Notes: generated by a model not told the origin, from the sequence alone. Shown: positions 46,045 to 55,912, counted from the stretch's first letter. The stretch is DNA of 64,000 bases from Geminocystis sp. NIES-3708 (GCF_001548095.1 NZ_AP014815.1:124001-188000), one strand, 5' to 3'. Numbers and translations are program-made.

Positions 46045-46680
46045 ATGATGAATTACCCTATTTTAATTAGTTTTAGCTTAATTTTATCTGCTTATTTACT
46101 AGGTTCTATTCCTACAGGTTATATACTAGCTCGTATGCTTAAAGGTATCGATATTCGTGAACATGGATCAGGTTCTACGGGTGCTACTAATGTACTGAGA
46201 ATAGTTGGCAAAGGAGCGGCGATCGCAGTATTATTAATCGATATGTTAAAAGGAGCATTCGCCGTATATATAGTTGAATTAGCTTCTCTTGATGCCAATT
46301 TATTGCCTACGAATTGGAAAGGATGGTTAGTCGCCATTTCTGCATTATTAGCAGTTATAGGTCATAGTAAATCTATATGGTTAAATTTTTCGGGAGGAAA
46401 ATCCGCCGCCATCAGTTTAGGTATATTGTTAACGATGAATCCTTTTGTTGGTTTAGGTACTTTAGTTGTATTTTTAACAGTTTTAGGTATCTCTAAAATA
46501 GTCTCCATTAGTTCCATCAGTGCCGCTATCGCTGTTAATATACTAATGTGGATTTTTAATCCTTCTATTCCTTATATCAGTTTTGCAATTGTTGCCGCCA
46601 TTTATGTAATTCTCAGGCATCGTACAAATATTCAGAGAATCATCGCAGGAACAGAACCTCGTATTGGACAAACAGCATGA
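46045..46680 (+). CDS. plsY: Glycerol-3-phosphate acyltransferase PlsY
   Basis: A 211-residue integral membrane protein with about five transmembrane helices. Family motifs are present: GSIPTGYILAR, then HGSGSTGATNVLRIVGK (motif 1, GSGxxGxTNxxR), GHSKSIWLNFSGGKSAA (motif 2) and a C-terminal ILRHRTNIQRIIAGTEPR (motif 3). It transfers acyl groups from acyl-phosphate to sn-glycerol-3-phosphate, the first step of phospholipid synthesis, with PlsX supplying the donor. The start is one of two adjacent ATG codons. Monocistronic. Confidence 0.96.
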   Translation: MMNYPILISFSLILSAYLLGSIPTGYILARMLKGIDIREHGSGSTGATNVLRIVGKGAAIAVLLIDMLKGAFAVYIVELASLDANLLPTNWKGWLVAISALLAVIGHSKSIWLNFSGGKSAAISLGILLTMNPFVGLGTLVVFLTVLGISKIVSISSISAAIAVNILMWIFNPSIPYISFAIVAAIYVILRHRTNIQRIIAGTEPRIGQTA

Positions 46681-46695
46681 TAAACTTAAAAACAT

Positions 46696-46800
46696 TAGAC
46701 TTCTCAGATAAGTCAAGGAATGGGTACTCTTGCAATAGTTATTAAAATTGATAATTGATCACCTTGAATAGATTTTAATCTTTATTTTGCAAGAGATGTA
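46696..46800. mobile_element. MITE-like element, copy A
   Basis: A 105-bp AT-rich element with imperfect ends: TAGACTTCTCAGATAAGTCA on the left and TTTTGCAAGAGATGTA on the right. Inverted, it aligns over most of its length with 55799-55912, including the internal GATTAAAATCTATTCAAGGTG. It has no coding capacity. It lies between plsY and the convergent DUF2330 gene. Confidence 0.65.
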
Positions 46801-46847
46801 TTGAGAAAAGTCAATATCAATTATTAATTATTGATTAATTTCGCCAG

Positions 46848-48158
46848 TCATTGCCACAATTTACGCCACCAAGGAATATTATCTCCTTGTAGGAAATTAA
46901 TTTTTCCCTTAATATCACTTAAATTCCAACCTGTTAAAGTTGCTAAAGTTTGTGCCTCTTTTTCCTGTCTTTGTTTTACCTGTTGGGGATAATCTCTTCC
47001 AGCATCACAAGTTATTTTTTCACGGAAAGGATGACGAATGACATAACGCCCTTGAAATAATTGCTGATTAACGGTGTTTTGAAATCTTAAATCTTCGGGA
47101 AAGTGTTGGCGATCGTATCGAATATGTAAACGAGTTATAAATAAGTTATTATCATAGGGAGAATTTTGCCAAAAAACTCCTGCTTGTTTTAACTCATCAG
47201 GGTTTAAAGGCTCGGCAGAACAAGGATCACAGTTTGCCATACTCCAAGCATATTCTAAAAATGCCACCTTACGACCTTCTTTTTCATAACTACGAGTAAA
47301 CATAGTTTTGTAAAAATCTCCAAATTTTTCCTTGACAAATTCTGGTATATCCACATCAGAAGGCACTTTCACTGTACGATAATTTGTTAATTCCGTTTCA
47401 CCTTTAGAAGAAAGTAGATAAACGATTAAATCTTGCTCTTTTTGGCTATTTACCATGCCTAAACGTATAGGAAGCATGAATTTTGGTGATTCATAAGCTA
47501 TCATTAACGGACGTAAGGATTGAAAATCTGATTTTGCCAATTCTTTTAAATTGACTTTCGCTACAAAAAATTTCATTTGTTGCTTAATGTATGGTTGTAA
47601 CAATTCACTAGCACCTTTAGGAATGTTATAACCTTCTCTAATCAACCATTTTTCTAAACCATCAGATTCCTTCGCACTTAAAATTAAAATATCATATTCC
47701 CCAACGGTAAATTTACTTTCAACGGTGACTCCAAAAGACTCATTTTTTGCTTGTCTTCCTCCCCTTCTTGCCACACCACTACTTTCGGCGGTACTGGGCA
47801 TGGCATCCATTGTGTATATTGGTTGACAAGGATCACTATCAAAATATTCCACTAATCTTGGTGCACTAAATGCGTCTAATCTTTCAAGAATTTTGGGGTT
47901 GCCAACATTCACCTGATCTTCTTCAATGGGTACTGGTACTGGTACAACTAAAGCAAAATCTTTGACGTTTCCTTGATAATCATTTGCCATAGTTAAAACA
48001 GTTTTTTCTTCATTTCTAGCTATAATAACTTGAGAGGCTTGATTATATAATTTGCTATCTGCTTTAGCTACATAAAAACCACAAAAAGCTAGAACAGATG
48101 TAGGGAAACATAATAGAAATATAAGCAAAAAAGAAATTAAGATTAAGTATTTTTTCAT
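46848..48158 (-). CDS. DUF2330 secreted protein
   Basis: A 436-residue exported protein with a clear signal peptide (hydrophobic 4-22, cleavage near VLAFC). It keeps the DUF2330 pattern: FCGFYVAKADSKLYNQASQV at the mature start, then FALVVPVPVPIEEDQV and later YDILILSAKESDGLEKWL. The C-terminal third holds a cluster of cysteines (NCDPCSAEP). Function unknown; homologues are secreted or surface-linked. Downstream of, and on the same strand as, the NqrB-like membrane protein, 75 bp apart, so perhaps one operon. Confidence 0.88.
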   Translation of the reverse strand: MKKYLILISFLLIFLLCFPTSVLAFCGFYVAKADSKLYNQASQVIIARNEEKTVLTMANDYQGNVKDFALVVPVPVPIEEDQVNVGNPKILERLDAFSAPRLVEYFDSDPCQPIYTMDAMPSTAESSGVARRGGRQAKNESFGVTVESKFTVGEYDILILSAKESDGLEKWLIREGYNIPKGASELLQPYIKQQMKFFVAKVNLKELAKSDFQSLRPLMIAYESPKFMLPIRLGMVNSQKEQDLIVYLLSSKGETELTNYRTVKVPSDVDIPEFVKEKFGDFYKTMFTRSYEKEGRKVAFLEYAWSMANCDPCSAEPLNPDELKQAGVFWQNSPYDNNLFITRLHIRYDRQHFPEDLRFQNTVNQQLFQGRYVIRHPFREKITCDAGRDYPQQVKQRQEKEAQTLATLTGWNLSDIKGKINFLQGDNIPWWRKLWQ

Positions 48159-48232
48159 TATTTTTTATGTTATTAATAATTTATTTACAGGTAAAAAAAT
48201 CAAGGAAAATATTTTAGTCCATTACTAGAAAC

Positions 48233-49102
48233 TTAAACTATATTTAACTTTTGCCAACGGAAACGATTTTCTTTCCAAGTTAAATCTAATAATATTGTCA
48301 TAGGTGAAATAATAAATAAGGCTAGGAAAATTCCACTATTTATATAAAAAAATTCTTTGAGAATAAAGCTCAAAAAAGCAACGGCAATCGCCCAAATAAT
48401 ACGACTATTTTTAGCGTTAGGTATAGAGCGAGGATCCGTCAACATAAAAAACGTAAAAACTAATAAACTTCCACTCATTAATTGGTGAGTTAAAACGTCA
48501 AAATTCCACCCTAAATAATAATTATAAATTGCTTCTAAACCGCCATAAAAAGTTAGAAAAATAGCACTGGTTTCCCATCTTCCTACTTTATTTAATACCA
48601 TAGCTCCTGTACAGATAAATAATAACAAATACCACCAATCACTCCCCCATTGCCCCGGAGAAACCCACGCAGATTTAGTTAAAAATATGGTAACTATAAT
48701 GCCAAAATTTGCAGGATTAAAAAAATGTTTTTGATGATAGTTAAAAATAAACTTAGAAGCGATGGCTAATACTCCTGCTAACATTAAAATATTAGAACTA
48801 TTAGAGCGTAATAATAATGATAAACCTAATCCCGTAATTAAAGCACTTTTAACTCCTGAAAAATCTAATGTATATAGCCAAGAAAATGCTTGATTTTTAT
48901 CAATATTAATCGTATTAACGTTAGATTTAATAGTTGTTAATTTAACCAATGAATTTAAGAAAATCTGAGTTAATAAACAAGTAATAATAGTGAGAAAAAT
49001 TCCGTGTATTTGTAAAGTCCAATCTCGATAAAAAATACCTAAACAAAGAAATGAACTAAGACAAAGAATCTGATAATCACGAGCATCTTTCAATAAATTC
49101 AT
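48233..49102 (-). CDS. NqrB/RnfD-like integral membrane protein
   Basis: From ATG 49102 (with AAGG upstream) the protein has 289 residues and eight to nine transmembrane helices; a more distal start at 49141 would add 13 residues without a good ribosome site. Motifs KHFFNPANFGI and FFMLTDPRSIPNAK are those of RnfD/NqrB-related proteins, which carry flavin and quinone in sodium- or proton-pumping complexes. Cyanobacteria have stand-alone homologues without the rest of the complex, so the function here is open. It precedes the DUF2330 gene. Confidence 0.8.
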   Translation of the reverse strand: MNLLKDARDYQILCLSSFLCLGIFYRDWTLQIHGIFLTIITCLLTQIFLNSLVKLTTIKSNVNTINIDKNQAFSWLYTLDFSGVKSALITGLGLSLLLRSNSSNILMLAGVLAIASKFIFNYHQKHFFNPANFGIIVTIFLTKSAWVSPGQWGSDWWYLLLFICTGAMVLNKVGRWETSAIFLTFYGGLEAIYNYYLGWNFDVLTHQLMSGSLLVFTFFMLTDPRSIPNAKNSRIIWAIAVAFLSFILKEFFYINSGIFLALFIISPMTILLDLTWKENRFRWQKLNIV

Positions 49103-49114
49103 AATAATTACCTT

Positions 49115-49202
49115 GTAGGTTGGGCTAAAATTGAAATCCAACAGTGTTTAATCAAAAAATCATTATCAATTGGTTGGGTTGATTTATCTTTAACCTAACC
49201 GA
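49115..49202. repeat. Interspersed TTGGGTT/AACC-type repeat
   Basis: The stretch contains TAGGTTGGGCTAAAATTG, AATCCAACAGTG, TTGGTTGGGTTGATTT and TTAACCTAACC, echoing 32268-32346. It lies upstream of the NqrB-like gene and within the region preceding cpcG. No coding frame. Confidence 0.4.
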
Positions 49203-49379
49203 GACAATACCCATCACAAAAAAAGACTAATTACCTTTAAATGATGTTCCATTAATTGGTTTTTGGATTTTTTACTGTAACAATTCTTTACGTTTTTTCA
49301 GGTTAGATGCCGTTGTCGATTATGCTAATGATTGTAGAAAAAACATTTAAAATAATCTTAAGATACGGAGGTCTTAACA

Positions 49380-50129
49380 TTGGCTATTCCTCTTTTAAAT
49401 TATGCACCTAACTCTCAAAATACCCGTGTAGCTGGTTTTGAAGTAGGTGGTGATGAACAACCAAGAATCTATAACGCTGAAAGTCTTTATAGTGCATCTG
49501 ATATGGATGTATTAATTGAAGCGGCTTATCGTCAAATCTTTTTCCATGCTTTCAAATCCGATCGTGAAACGGCTTTAGAATCTCAATTACGCAACAAACA
49601 AATTACGGTGCGTGATTTCATTCGTGGTCTATTATTATCAGAAACCTTTAGAAATAGTTTTTACGAAAAAAATAGTAACTATCGTTTTGTAGAGCATTGT
49701 ATTCAAAAAGTGTTAGGTCGTGCACCTTATAGTGAAAAAGAAAAAATTGCATGGTCAATTGTTGTAGTTAACAAAGGTATTAAAGGCTTCGTTGATGAGT
49801 TATTAAACTCCGATGAATACCTCGAAAACTTTGGTTATGACATCGTACCTTACCAACGTCGTCGTAACTTACCTTCTCGTGAATTAGGAGAAAGACCATT
49901 TAATATTAGTTCTCCTCGTTATGATGCTTACTATCGTGGCATTCTTGGTTTCCCTCAAATTGTTTGGCAAAATCAAGTTCGTCGCTTTGTACCTCAAGAG
50001 AAACAAGCCAAAGCTGGAGATCCTTCTCTCTATCTAAACATGGCTCGTAGTATTAATGCAAGACCAGCAGCCGTACCTCGTGTATCTACTGGAAATATTG
50101 GTTTGGATAAAGTTCCTTATCGCAAATAA
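49380..50129 (+). CDS. cpcG: Phycobilisome rod-core linker polypeptide CpcG
   Basis: A 249-residue linker. The N-terminal PBS linker domain (about 18-150) has [39 protein letters not shown] and [20 protein letters not shown]. The C-terminal region ([19 protein letters not shown]) is that of the soluble CpcG1 type, without the hydrophobic tail of CpcG2/CpcL. It connects phycocyanin rods to the allophycocyanin core. The start is TTG at 49380 with a strong ribosome site ACGGAGG. Monocistronic, with its own terminator. Confidence 0.95.
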   Translation: MAIPLLNYAPNSQNTRVAGFEVGGDEQPRIYNAESLYSASDMDVLIEAAYRQIFFHAFKSDRETALESQLRNKQITVRDFIRGLLLSETFRNSFYEKNSNYRFVEHCIQKVLGRAPYSEKEKIAWSIVVVNKGIKGFVDELLNSDEYLENFGYDIVPYQRRRNLPSRELGERPFNISSPRYDAYYRGILGFPQIVWQNQVRRFVPQEKQAKAGDPSLYLNMARSINARPAAVPRVSTGNIGLDKVPYRK

Positions 50130-50152
50130 TCAAACATTGTAGTAGTTCATAA

Positions 50153-50193
50153 AATTATACCCCTTCTTTGTTCATTGAGAGGGGGTATAATTG
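50153..50193 (+). terminator. Rho-independent-type terminator of cpcG
   Basis: AATTATACCCC and GGGGTATAATT form an 11-bp inverted repeat around a loop of about 18 bases, 24 bp after the cpcG stop. The base-paired arms also work in reverse, so it may serve the convergent ndhD transcript as well. Confidence 0.75.
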
Positions 50194-50290
50194 TCTTTGT
50201 AATAATTGACAATCAACGATTAAGAATTACTTCAAAAAAGACTGAACAGATTTAGCTTTAATCGTCAACAAAACAGAGTAAAACTCAAAA

Positions 50291-51874
50291 TTAATTAATT
50301 TGTGGTGCGTTTAAAGCGATAAATTGTGAGTTATTTTTCGCCGCAGTTTTTACTTGTAAACTAGGCACTGATTGACGTAATAAAGTCGTTAATTGATTAG
50401 TGGTAGAATCATAGATCTGAGTAACAATTTTCGGATATAAACCAATACCAATAATAGGAATTAAAAGACAAGCAATAATAAATACTTCCCTAGGTTCAGC
50501 ATCGACTAAATTGGTATGAGAGACTAATTCTTTATTTTCTTCACCGTATAACATTTCTCGCAACATGGATAAGAGATAAATCGGCGTTAAAATTACCCCA
50601 ACAGCGGCAAGAGATACCATGATAATTTTGAAAGTTAAACTATAAGCATCACTGGTAGCAAAACCAATAAATATCATCAATTCTGCGACAAATCCACTCA
50701 TACCGGGTAAGGCAAGGGAAGCCATAGAGCAAGTTGTCCACATAGCGAATATTTTTTTCATTTTTTGACCAACTCCTCCCATTTCGTCTAGCATGAGAGT
50801 ATGAGTGCGGTCATAAGTAGCACCAACCATAAAGAATAAACTGGCACCAATTAAACCATGAGAAATCATTTGTAATATCGCTCCACTCATACCAATATCA
50901 GTAAAAGAAGCAATACCAATTAAGACAAAACCCATGTGAGAAATGGAAGAATAGGCAATTTTTCTCTTTAAATTTCGTTGTGCAAAAGAAGTAAAGGCGG
51001 CATAAATAATATTAACTACCCCTAAAATAATTAAAATTGGGGCAAAAGTGGCATGGGCATCGGGTAACATTCCAGCATTCATCCTAATTAAGGCATAACC
51101 ACCCATTTTTAGAAGAATTCCTGCCAGTAACATATGGGCTGGTGCTGTTGCTTCTCCGTGAGCATCAGGTAGCCATGTATGGAGAGGGAAAATAGGCAGT
51201 TTGACACCATATGCAATCAATAAACCTCCGTAAAGTAGTAATTGTAAATTAAATCCAAAATCTTTATGGGCGATCGCAGTCATATCAAAAGTGACGGTAT
51301 CACCGTAAAAAGCCATCGTTAAAGCCGCCACAAGAATGAATAATGAGCCTCCAGCAGTATAAAGTATAAATTTGGTCGCCGCATATAATCTTCGTTTACC
51401 ACCCCAAATAGAGAGGATGAGATAGACTGGCACTAATTCCAATTCCCAGACAAGGAAGAAAAGTAACATATCTTGTACAGCAAAAACAGCAATTTGTCCG
51501 CCGTACATTGCTAACATGAGAAAGTAGAAAAATTTAGGTTTTAAAGTGACAGGCCATGCCGCCATAATAGCTAAAGTAGTGATGAAGCCTGTTAATAAAA
51601 CTAGAGGCATGGATAAACCATCAACACCTACAGACCATTTTAAATCAATATCCGCAACCCATGTATAACTTTCGACTAATTGTAGATTAGGATTATTAAA
51701 ATCGTAGCCTTGATAAAAAGCATATACAATCAAAACGAAATCGATTAAGCCAACGGTTAAAGCATACCACCTAACAGTTTTACCATCTTTATCAGGAATG
51801 ACAAAGACGAATAAAGAAGCGATGATGGGGAAAAGAATAATAGTTGTTAACCAAGGAAAATTTGTTAAATCCAT
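50291..51874 (-). CDS. ndhD: NAD(P)H-quinone oxidoreductase subunit 4 (NdhD)
   Basis: A 527-residue NdhD with about 14 transmembrane helices. Antiporter-family signatures are present: [19 protein letters not shown] (glutamate in TM5), then [20 protein letters not shown] (lysine/histidine in TM7/8) and [20 protein letters not shown]. It is a proton-pumping subunit of photosynthetic NDH-1. The type resembles NdhD1 (respiratory, cyclic flow) rather than the CO2-uptake NdhD3/4, though this is not certain. ndhF lies about 8 kb upstream on the same strand; they are often adjacent in other cyanobacteria. Confidence 0.96.
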   Translation of the reverse strand: MDLTNFPWLTTIILFPIIASLFVFVIPDKDGKTVRWYALTVGLIDFVLIVYAFYQGYDFNNPNLQLVESYTWVADIDLKWSVGVDGLSMPLVLLTGFITTLAIMAAWPVTLKPKFFYFLMLAMYGGQIAVFAVQDMLLFFLVWELELVPVYLILSIWGGKRRLYAATKFILYTAGGSLFILVAALTMAFYGDTVTFDMTAIAHKDFGFNLQLLLYGGLLIAYGVKLPIFPLHTWLPDAHGEATAPAHMLLAGILLKMGGYALIRMNAGMLPDAHATFAPILIILGVVNIIYAAFTSFAQRNLKRKIAYSSISHMGFVLIGIASFTDIGMSGAILQMISHGLIGASLFFMVGATYDRTHTLMLDEMGGVGQKMKKIFAMWTTCSMASLALPGMSGFVAELMIFIGFATSDAYSLTFKIIMVSLAAVGVILTPIYLLSMLREMLYGEENKELVSHTNLVDAEPREVFIIACLLIPIIGIGLYPKIVTQIYDSTTNQLTTLLRQSVPSLQVKTAAKNNSQFIALNAPQIN

Positions 51875-52045
51875 TTGTAATCTAGTTAATAAATAAATGC
51901 TGATCAGTTATCTAGTGAATATCTATAATTTTTTAATTAGTTATAGAAGTACAACAATAGCTAGATAATTAGCCTATATGAACAATCTAGCAAGATTTTT
52001 TGAGTATCTAACAATTCAGAATGTTAATTTTTGTTTTATTTTCAT

Positions 52046-53365
52046 TTATTTATTGATAACAACTCTAAAACCTGCGTGTTGATAAAAATAAGGACGAAAC
52101 CAGTTACGATAATAAGATGTTGCCTCATAACCGTTGGTTGCCCACGAACCGCCGATGAGCATATAATGACGATCATCAAAAAAAGGTGCAGAATAATCTT
52201 CGTATAAATAATGAGGTTTAAAGCCTGATAAGGGAGTAAAAATATCTCCTAACCATTCCCAGACGTTTCCTCTTAAATCGTAAATACCTTGAGGATTTCT
52301 TGCTGTTTCTAAACTACCCACGGGATGAGGAGAAATAAATTTGAAATCAAGGTTATAGTTATTAACGTTATAATCGCTTTTTTGTTGAAGAAATTGCCAT
52401 TGTGCTTCACTCATTAACTGATAGTTTTTTCCCGATTTTTGTGATAGATAACAACAATAAGCATTAGCTTCATGATGATTTACTTCTACTGGAAAATCTA
52501 AAGGTAAATCAATTTCATCAAACATCAATCGGTAATAATAATTATCTAACGATTTACGCCAAAATTTAGGATAAATAACATTGTTTTCTTGTTTCCATTG
52601 CCATGATATTTCATCCCAATAATTTTCATTCTCATAACCTTTGCTATTAACAAACTCTAAAAATTCGCCGTTAGTAATCATATATTTACTAACTTGAAAA
52701 GGATTAACTATCACTTCTTTTTCGCCAAAATCAATATCCCAACCGTAAAGATTATCTTTTTTTTTCTTCCCCAATGTCACTATACCTCCTTCTACTTTTA
52801 TCATCTCATTTTGAGGCTGTTTTCCTTGAGATTTTGCATAATTCCATTGACTTGGTTTCGTTACTAATTCTAAGGGTAGTTGTCGAATTAACATCGAGGA
52901 AGTTTCTATATGTATTTTTTGATGTTCTATACTCATAACTATTCCCCACCAAACACTATCAGGAGTTATGGGTAAAGTTAAAGGAGTTTTTTCGATGATA
53001 TTAATAACGGTTTTATAGGCTTGATGACGATAATGCCATAATTCTTCTACTTTTGCCCATTTTACGGAAGCAATCGCTTGTTGTAGTTCAGATGGTGTTT
53101 CGGGATCTACTCCCATTTCATATAATTTTTCATAGTCTGGATTAATTCGTTGACTTTCTTTTAATAAGCCAAGAATAACTAATTTATTAAGATAAAAAAC
53201 CGCAGAATGTCCTAAATAAAAAATTAAGGGATTACGTAAAGAATCAGGATTTTGATAAAAAGTTTCAGAGTTAATAATACTTTTAAATAATAAATCTTCT
53301 GTTTGCCAAGAGTCAGTTAAATAATTAATAATATCTTCTTTCTTGCACTCATTTAAAATTAACAT
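52046..53365 (-). CDS. Sulfoxide synthase of the ovothiol/ergothioneine type (OvoA/EgtB-like)
   Basis: A 439-residue mononuclear iron enzyme. The N-terminal DinB-like part holds the three histidine ligands: H53 (FYLGHSAVFYLN) and H148/H152 (IEHQKIHIETSSMLIRQ). The C-terminal FGE-sulfatase domain (about 185-439) has NGEFLEFVNSKGYEN, IYDLRGNVWEWLGD and GGSWATNGYEATSYYRNWF. The RNPLIFYLGH and EHxxIHIETSSMLIRQLP segments are closer to OvoA (5-histidylcysteine sulfoxide synthase) than to mycobacterial EgtB. The C-terminal methyltransferase of OvoA is absent. Its neighbour, an EgtD-type methyltransferase 96 bp upstream on the same strand, points instead to ergothioneine. The end product is thus ambiguous. 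Confidence 0.85.
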   Translation of the reverse strand: MLILNECKKEDIINYLTDSWQTEDLLFKSIINSETFYQNPDSLRNPLIFYLGHSAVFYLNKLVILGLLKESQRINPDYEKLYEMGVDPETPSELQQAIASVKWAKVEELWHYRHQAYKTVINIIEKTPLTLPITPDSVWWGIVMSIEHQKIHIETSSMLIRQLPLELVTKPSQWNYAKSQGKQPQNEMIKVEGGIVTLGKKKKDNLYGWDIDFGEKEVIVNPFQVSKYMITNGEFLEFVNSKGYENENYWDEISWQWKQENNVIYPKFWRKSLDNYYYRLMFDEIDLPLDFPVEVNHHEANAYCCYLSQKSGKNYQLMSEAQWQFLQQKSDYNVNNYNLDFKFISPHPVGSLETARNPQGIYDLRGNVWEWLGDIFTPLSGFKPHYLYEDYSAPFFDDRHYMLIGGSWATNGYEATSYYRNWFRPYFYQHAGFRVVINK

Positions 53366-53461
53366 TTTTACACCTTAAAATCCTTCACCAAAAATAATAT
53401 TAAATTTCTTTGCATCTTTGCACCTTTGCGAGAAAAAAATTAGACAATTAACTAAATAAAA

Positions 53462-54454
53462 CTAAATTAGTTGAGTTAAAATTAATCCAAAATAATTATC
53501 TTTATCAGTCCAATATTTAATAGTTTTAAGTTGATGATTATTCAAAAATTCTTGCATTTGATTTAAGTTAAACTTTCGAGAAATTTCTGTTAAGACAGGC
53601 TCATTTTCTTGAAAATTAATGTTTAAGTCTAATTTATCTAATCTGACTTCATGATTTTTTTGAGCATATAAATACATCTCAATTTGTTGATTCTCTTGAT
53701 TATAAATAGCTTGATGTTTAAATAGATTAATGTCAAAATTACCATCAAAACAAGCGTTAAGATGAGACAACATATTAAGATTAAATGCGGCCGTTATGCC
53801 TCGACTATCGTTATAAGCATTTTCTAAAATATTAACTGATTTTTGTAAATCGATGCCCAACAAAAAATAATCACCTACTTGCAATATATCTCGAACTTCA
53901 TTAAAAAGCTCATCGCTTTGCTCATAAGTAAAATTACCTAATGTACTCCCTAAAAAAATAATCATCCGTTGGGGTAAAGAAGAAATAGGAAGTTGCAATA
54001 AAGCTTGTTCATAAGTTCCCGCTAAACCTAAAATGGATAAATTATCATATTCTTCATGCAATTGTAAGGCACTATTTTTCAGGATTTCGCTACTAACATC
54101 GATAGGTACATATTGCCAAGATTTACCTAAACTATCATAAGCGGATAATAACAGGCGAGTTTTCGTCGAGCTACCACTGCCTAATTCTACTAATTCGCAA
54201 ATTCCTGTTATCTCGGCAATTTCTTGACTCGCAGTCATTAAAATAGAAGTCTCGGTGCGAGTAGGATAATATTCAGGTAAATCGCAAATTTTTTCAAATA
54301 ATTCTGAACCGAGGCGATCATAAAAATATTTTGATGGTAAACTTTTGGGTATGCTGGTTAAACCTTGAATAACATCAACACCTTCATCAAGATTAGTAGA
54401 AAGACTCTTCAAATACTTAATATTTATTTTTTTCTCTTGATTGATAATCAGCAT
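53462..54454 (-). CDS. egtD: L-histidine N-alpha-methyltransferase (EgtD)
   Basis: From ATG 54454 this is a 330-residue SAM methyltransferase of the EgtD (DUF2260) family, near the 321 of the mycobacterial enzyme; an upstream TTG would add 15 residues and has no ribosome site. Typical blocks are SLPSKYFYDRLGSELFEKIC, LPEYYPTRTETSIL, ELGSGSSTKTRLLL (SAM loop) and IIFLGSTLGNFTYEQS. It trimethylates histidine to hercynine, the first step of ergothioneine synthesis. It is co-oriented with the downstream sulfoxide synthase. No egtC- or egtE-type gene is in the window. Confidence 0.93.
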   Translation of the reverse strand: MLIINQEKKINIKYLKSLSTNLDEGVDVIQGLTSIPKSLPSKYFYDRLGSELFEKICDLPEYYPTRTETSILMTASQEIAEITGICELVELGSGSSTKTRLLLSAYDSLGKSWQYVPIDVSSEILKNSALQLHEEYDNLSILGLAGTYEQALLQLPISSLPQRMIIFLGSTLGNFTYEQSDELFNEVRDILQVGDYFLLGIDLQKSVNILENAYNDSRGITAAFNLNMLSHLNACFDGNFDINLFKHQAIYNQENQQIEMYLYAQKNHEVRLDKLDLNINFQENEPVLTEISRKFNLNQMQEFLNNHQLKTIKYWTDKDNYFGLILTQLI

Positions 54455-54781
54455 AGTTAATTTTAAGATAGTTGTATTTAAAAATACAAGTTTTAACAAT
54501 TAAATTTGTACAATCCTATCATTTCATTGATCAAACTTTTCACTAGACTTTTTCCAAAATTAACTTAATGGATAATATAGCAATCTTACGATGGGAGTTG
54601 TAAAATTTTCAGAGATATTAGCTATCATTTATCTGTTCTCAAATATAGTAGGATTTACAGATTTATGTTGTCATGTTTAATTATTCACAAATGATTTACT
54701 ATTGCTATAGATAACAGGCAATAGATTAATATATTTTCACTATTTACAACCCTTAAAAAAAGTGCAAAATAAAAATTTAAC

Positions 54782-54835
54782 TTGACTTTAACTAAAATTT
54801 TATGTTATCTTAGAAGTTTGCTCTAAAATCAGGAG
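54782..54835 (+). promoter_or_regulatory. Probable sigma-70-type promoter and ribosome site of speE
   Basis: TTGACT at 54782-54787 and TATCTT at 54806-54811 are 18 bp apart and lie 36 bp before the speE start; AGGAG at 54831-54835 is 11 bp before ATG 54847. The remainder of the 392-bp divergent gap from 54455 shows no other element I can support. Confidence 0.55.
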
Positions 54836-54846
54836 AATAAGAAAAC

Positions 54847-55788
54847 ATGGCTGGATCTCAATTAAATGCGGATGTTTGGATTAGTGAATACATCACCCCT
54901 TATGATATTTATGTTCACGGTATCACTAGCATTCTCGCCCATAAGAAGACTCCTTATCAAGAAATGTATATTGTGGAAAGTGGTGCTTATGGTAAAGCTT
55001 TAGTATTAGATGGGAAATGGCAATCTTGTACGGGAGATGAATTTTTATATCATGAAGCATTAGTACATCCAGCCATGGTTAATCATCCTAATCCTGAAAA
55101 TGTTTTGATTTTAGGTGGCGGAGAAGGTGCAACTACTAGAGAAGTTTTTCGCTGGAATGCTGTCAAAAAAGCTATGATGGTGGACATTGATGGTGATGTA
55201 GTGGAAGCCTGTCGTCAACATTTACCTGAAATGCACCAAGGTTCTTTTGATGATCCTCGTTTAGAATTAATTATCGGTGATGCTTTTAATGTTTTAGATA
55301 CTACTGAACCTACATGGGATATTATTATTTCCGATTTGTCTGATCCTATCGAAGAAGGTCCTTCTTTTCAACTGTTCACCAAAGAATATTTTTCTCAGTT
55401 AAAGCAAGTTTTAAGAGAAAATGGTATTGTTGTAATACAAGCTGGTCCTATTGCCCCAGCAAATCTTCATATTCACGGGCGTTTAGTAAATACTCTTAAA
55501 GCTGTGTTTAGCAATGTTCATGCTTATTTTGCCCCAACTTGTACTTATGGCTCGGCATGGGGCTTTGCAATTGCTTCTGAATCAAGATTTGATACTATTC
55601 CTAATCCTGAAAAAATTGATCTTTTATTAGAACAAAAAACCAGTAATGATTTTCGTTCTTTTGATGGTATTAGCCTCTTGGGAATGTTACAAACTCCGGG
55701 TTATGTCAGACAATGTATTGAGAAAGAAACAGAAGTTTATAGCATTACTCAACCACCCAAATTCTTCGGCAAAGGGGTGAATAATTAA
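54847..55788 (+). CDS. speE: Polyamine aminopropyltransferase (spermidine synthase)
   Basis: A 313-residue spermidine-synthase-family enzyme. The N-terminal beta domain includes YQEMYIVESGAYGKALVLDG. The Rossmann SAM-like loop is LILGGGEGATTREVFRW (88-104). MMVDIDGDVVEACRQHLPEM binds decarboxylated SAM. The catalytic aspartate lies in IIISDLSDPIEEGPS. It transfers an aminopropyl group to putrescine or a related amine. Sequence alone does not separate spermidine from thermospermine synthase. Full length, single gene with its own promoter. Confidence 0.9.
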   Translation: MAGSQLNADVWISEYITPYDIYVHGITSILAHKKTPYQEMYIVESGAYGKALVLDGKWQSCTGDEFLYHEALVHPAMVNHPNPENVLILGGGEGATTREVFRWNAVKKAMMVDIDGDVVEACRQHLPEMHQGSFDDPRLELIIGDAFNVLDTTEPTWDIIISDLSDPIEEGPSFQLFTKEYFSQLKQVLRENGIVVIQAGPIAPANLHIHGRLVNTLKAVFSNVHAYFAPTCTYGSAWGFAIASESRFDTIPNPEKIDLLLEQKTSNDFRSFDGISLLGMLQTPGYVRQCIEKETEVYSITQPPKFFGKGVNN

Positions 55789-55798
55789 CGATTAACAA

Positions 55799-55912
55799 TA
55801 GACCTCTTGCAAAATAAAAATTAAAATCTATTTAAGGTGAGAAATTATTAATTGTAATAATCATTACCTATTCATTACACATGGCTCATTACCTGACTTT
55901 TGCAAGAAGTCT
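55799..55912. mobile_element. MITE-like element, copy B
   Basis: A 114-bp AT-rich element bounded by imperfect terminal inverted repeats: TAGACCTCTTGCAAAA on the left and TTTTGCAAGAAGTCTA on the right. It matches the inverted copy at 46696-46800 over the ends and the internal GATTAAAATCTATT/AAGGTG words. It is flanked by ATTAACAA on both sides, which could be a target duplication but is also a common intergenic word here. No protein is encoded. It lies just downstream of speE; the rest of the gap to 56059 shows nothing else. Confidence 0.7.
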
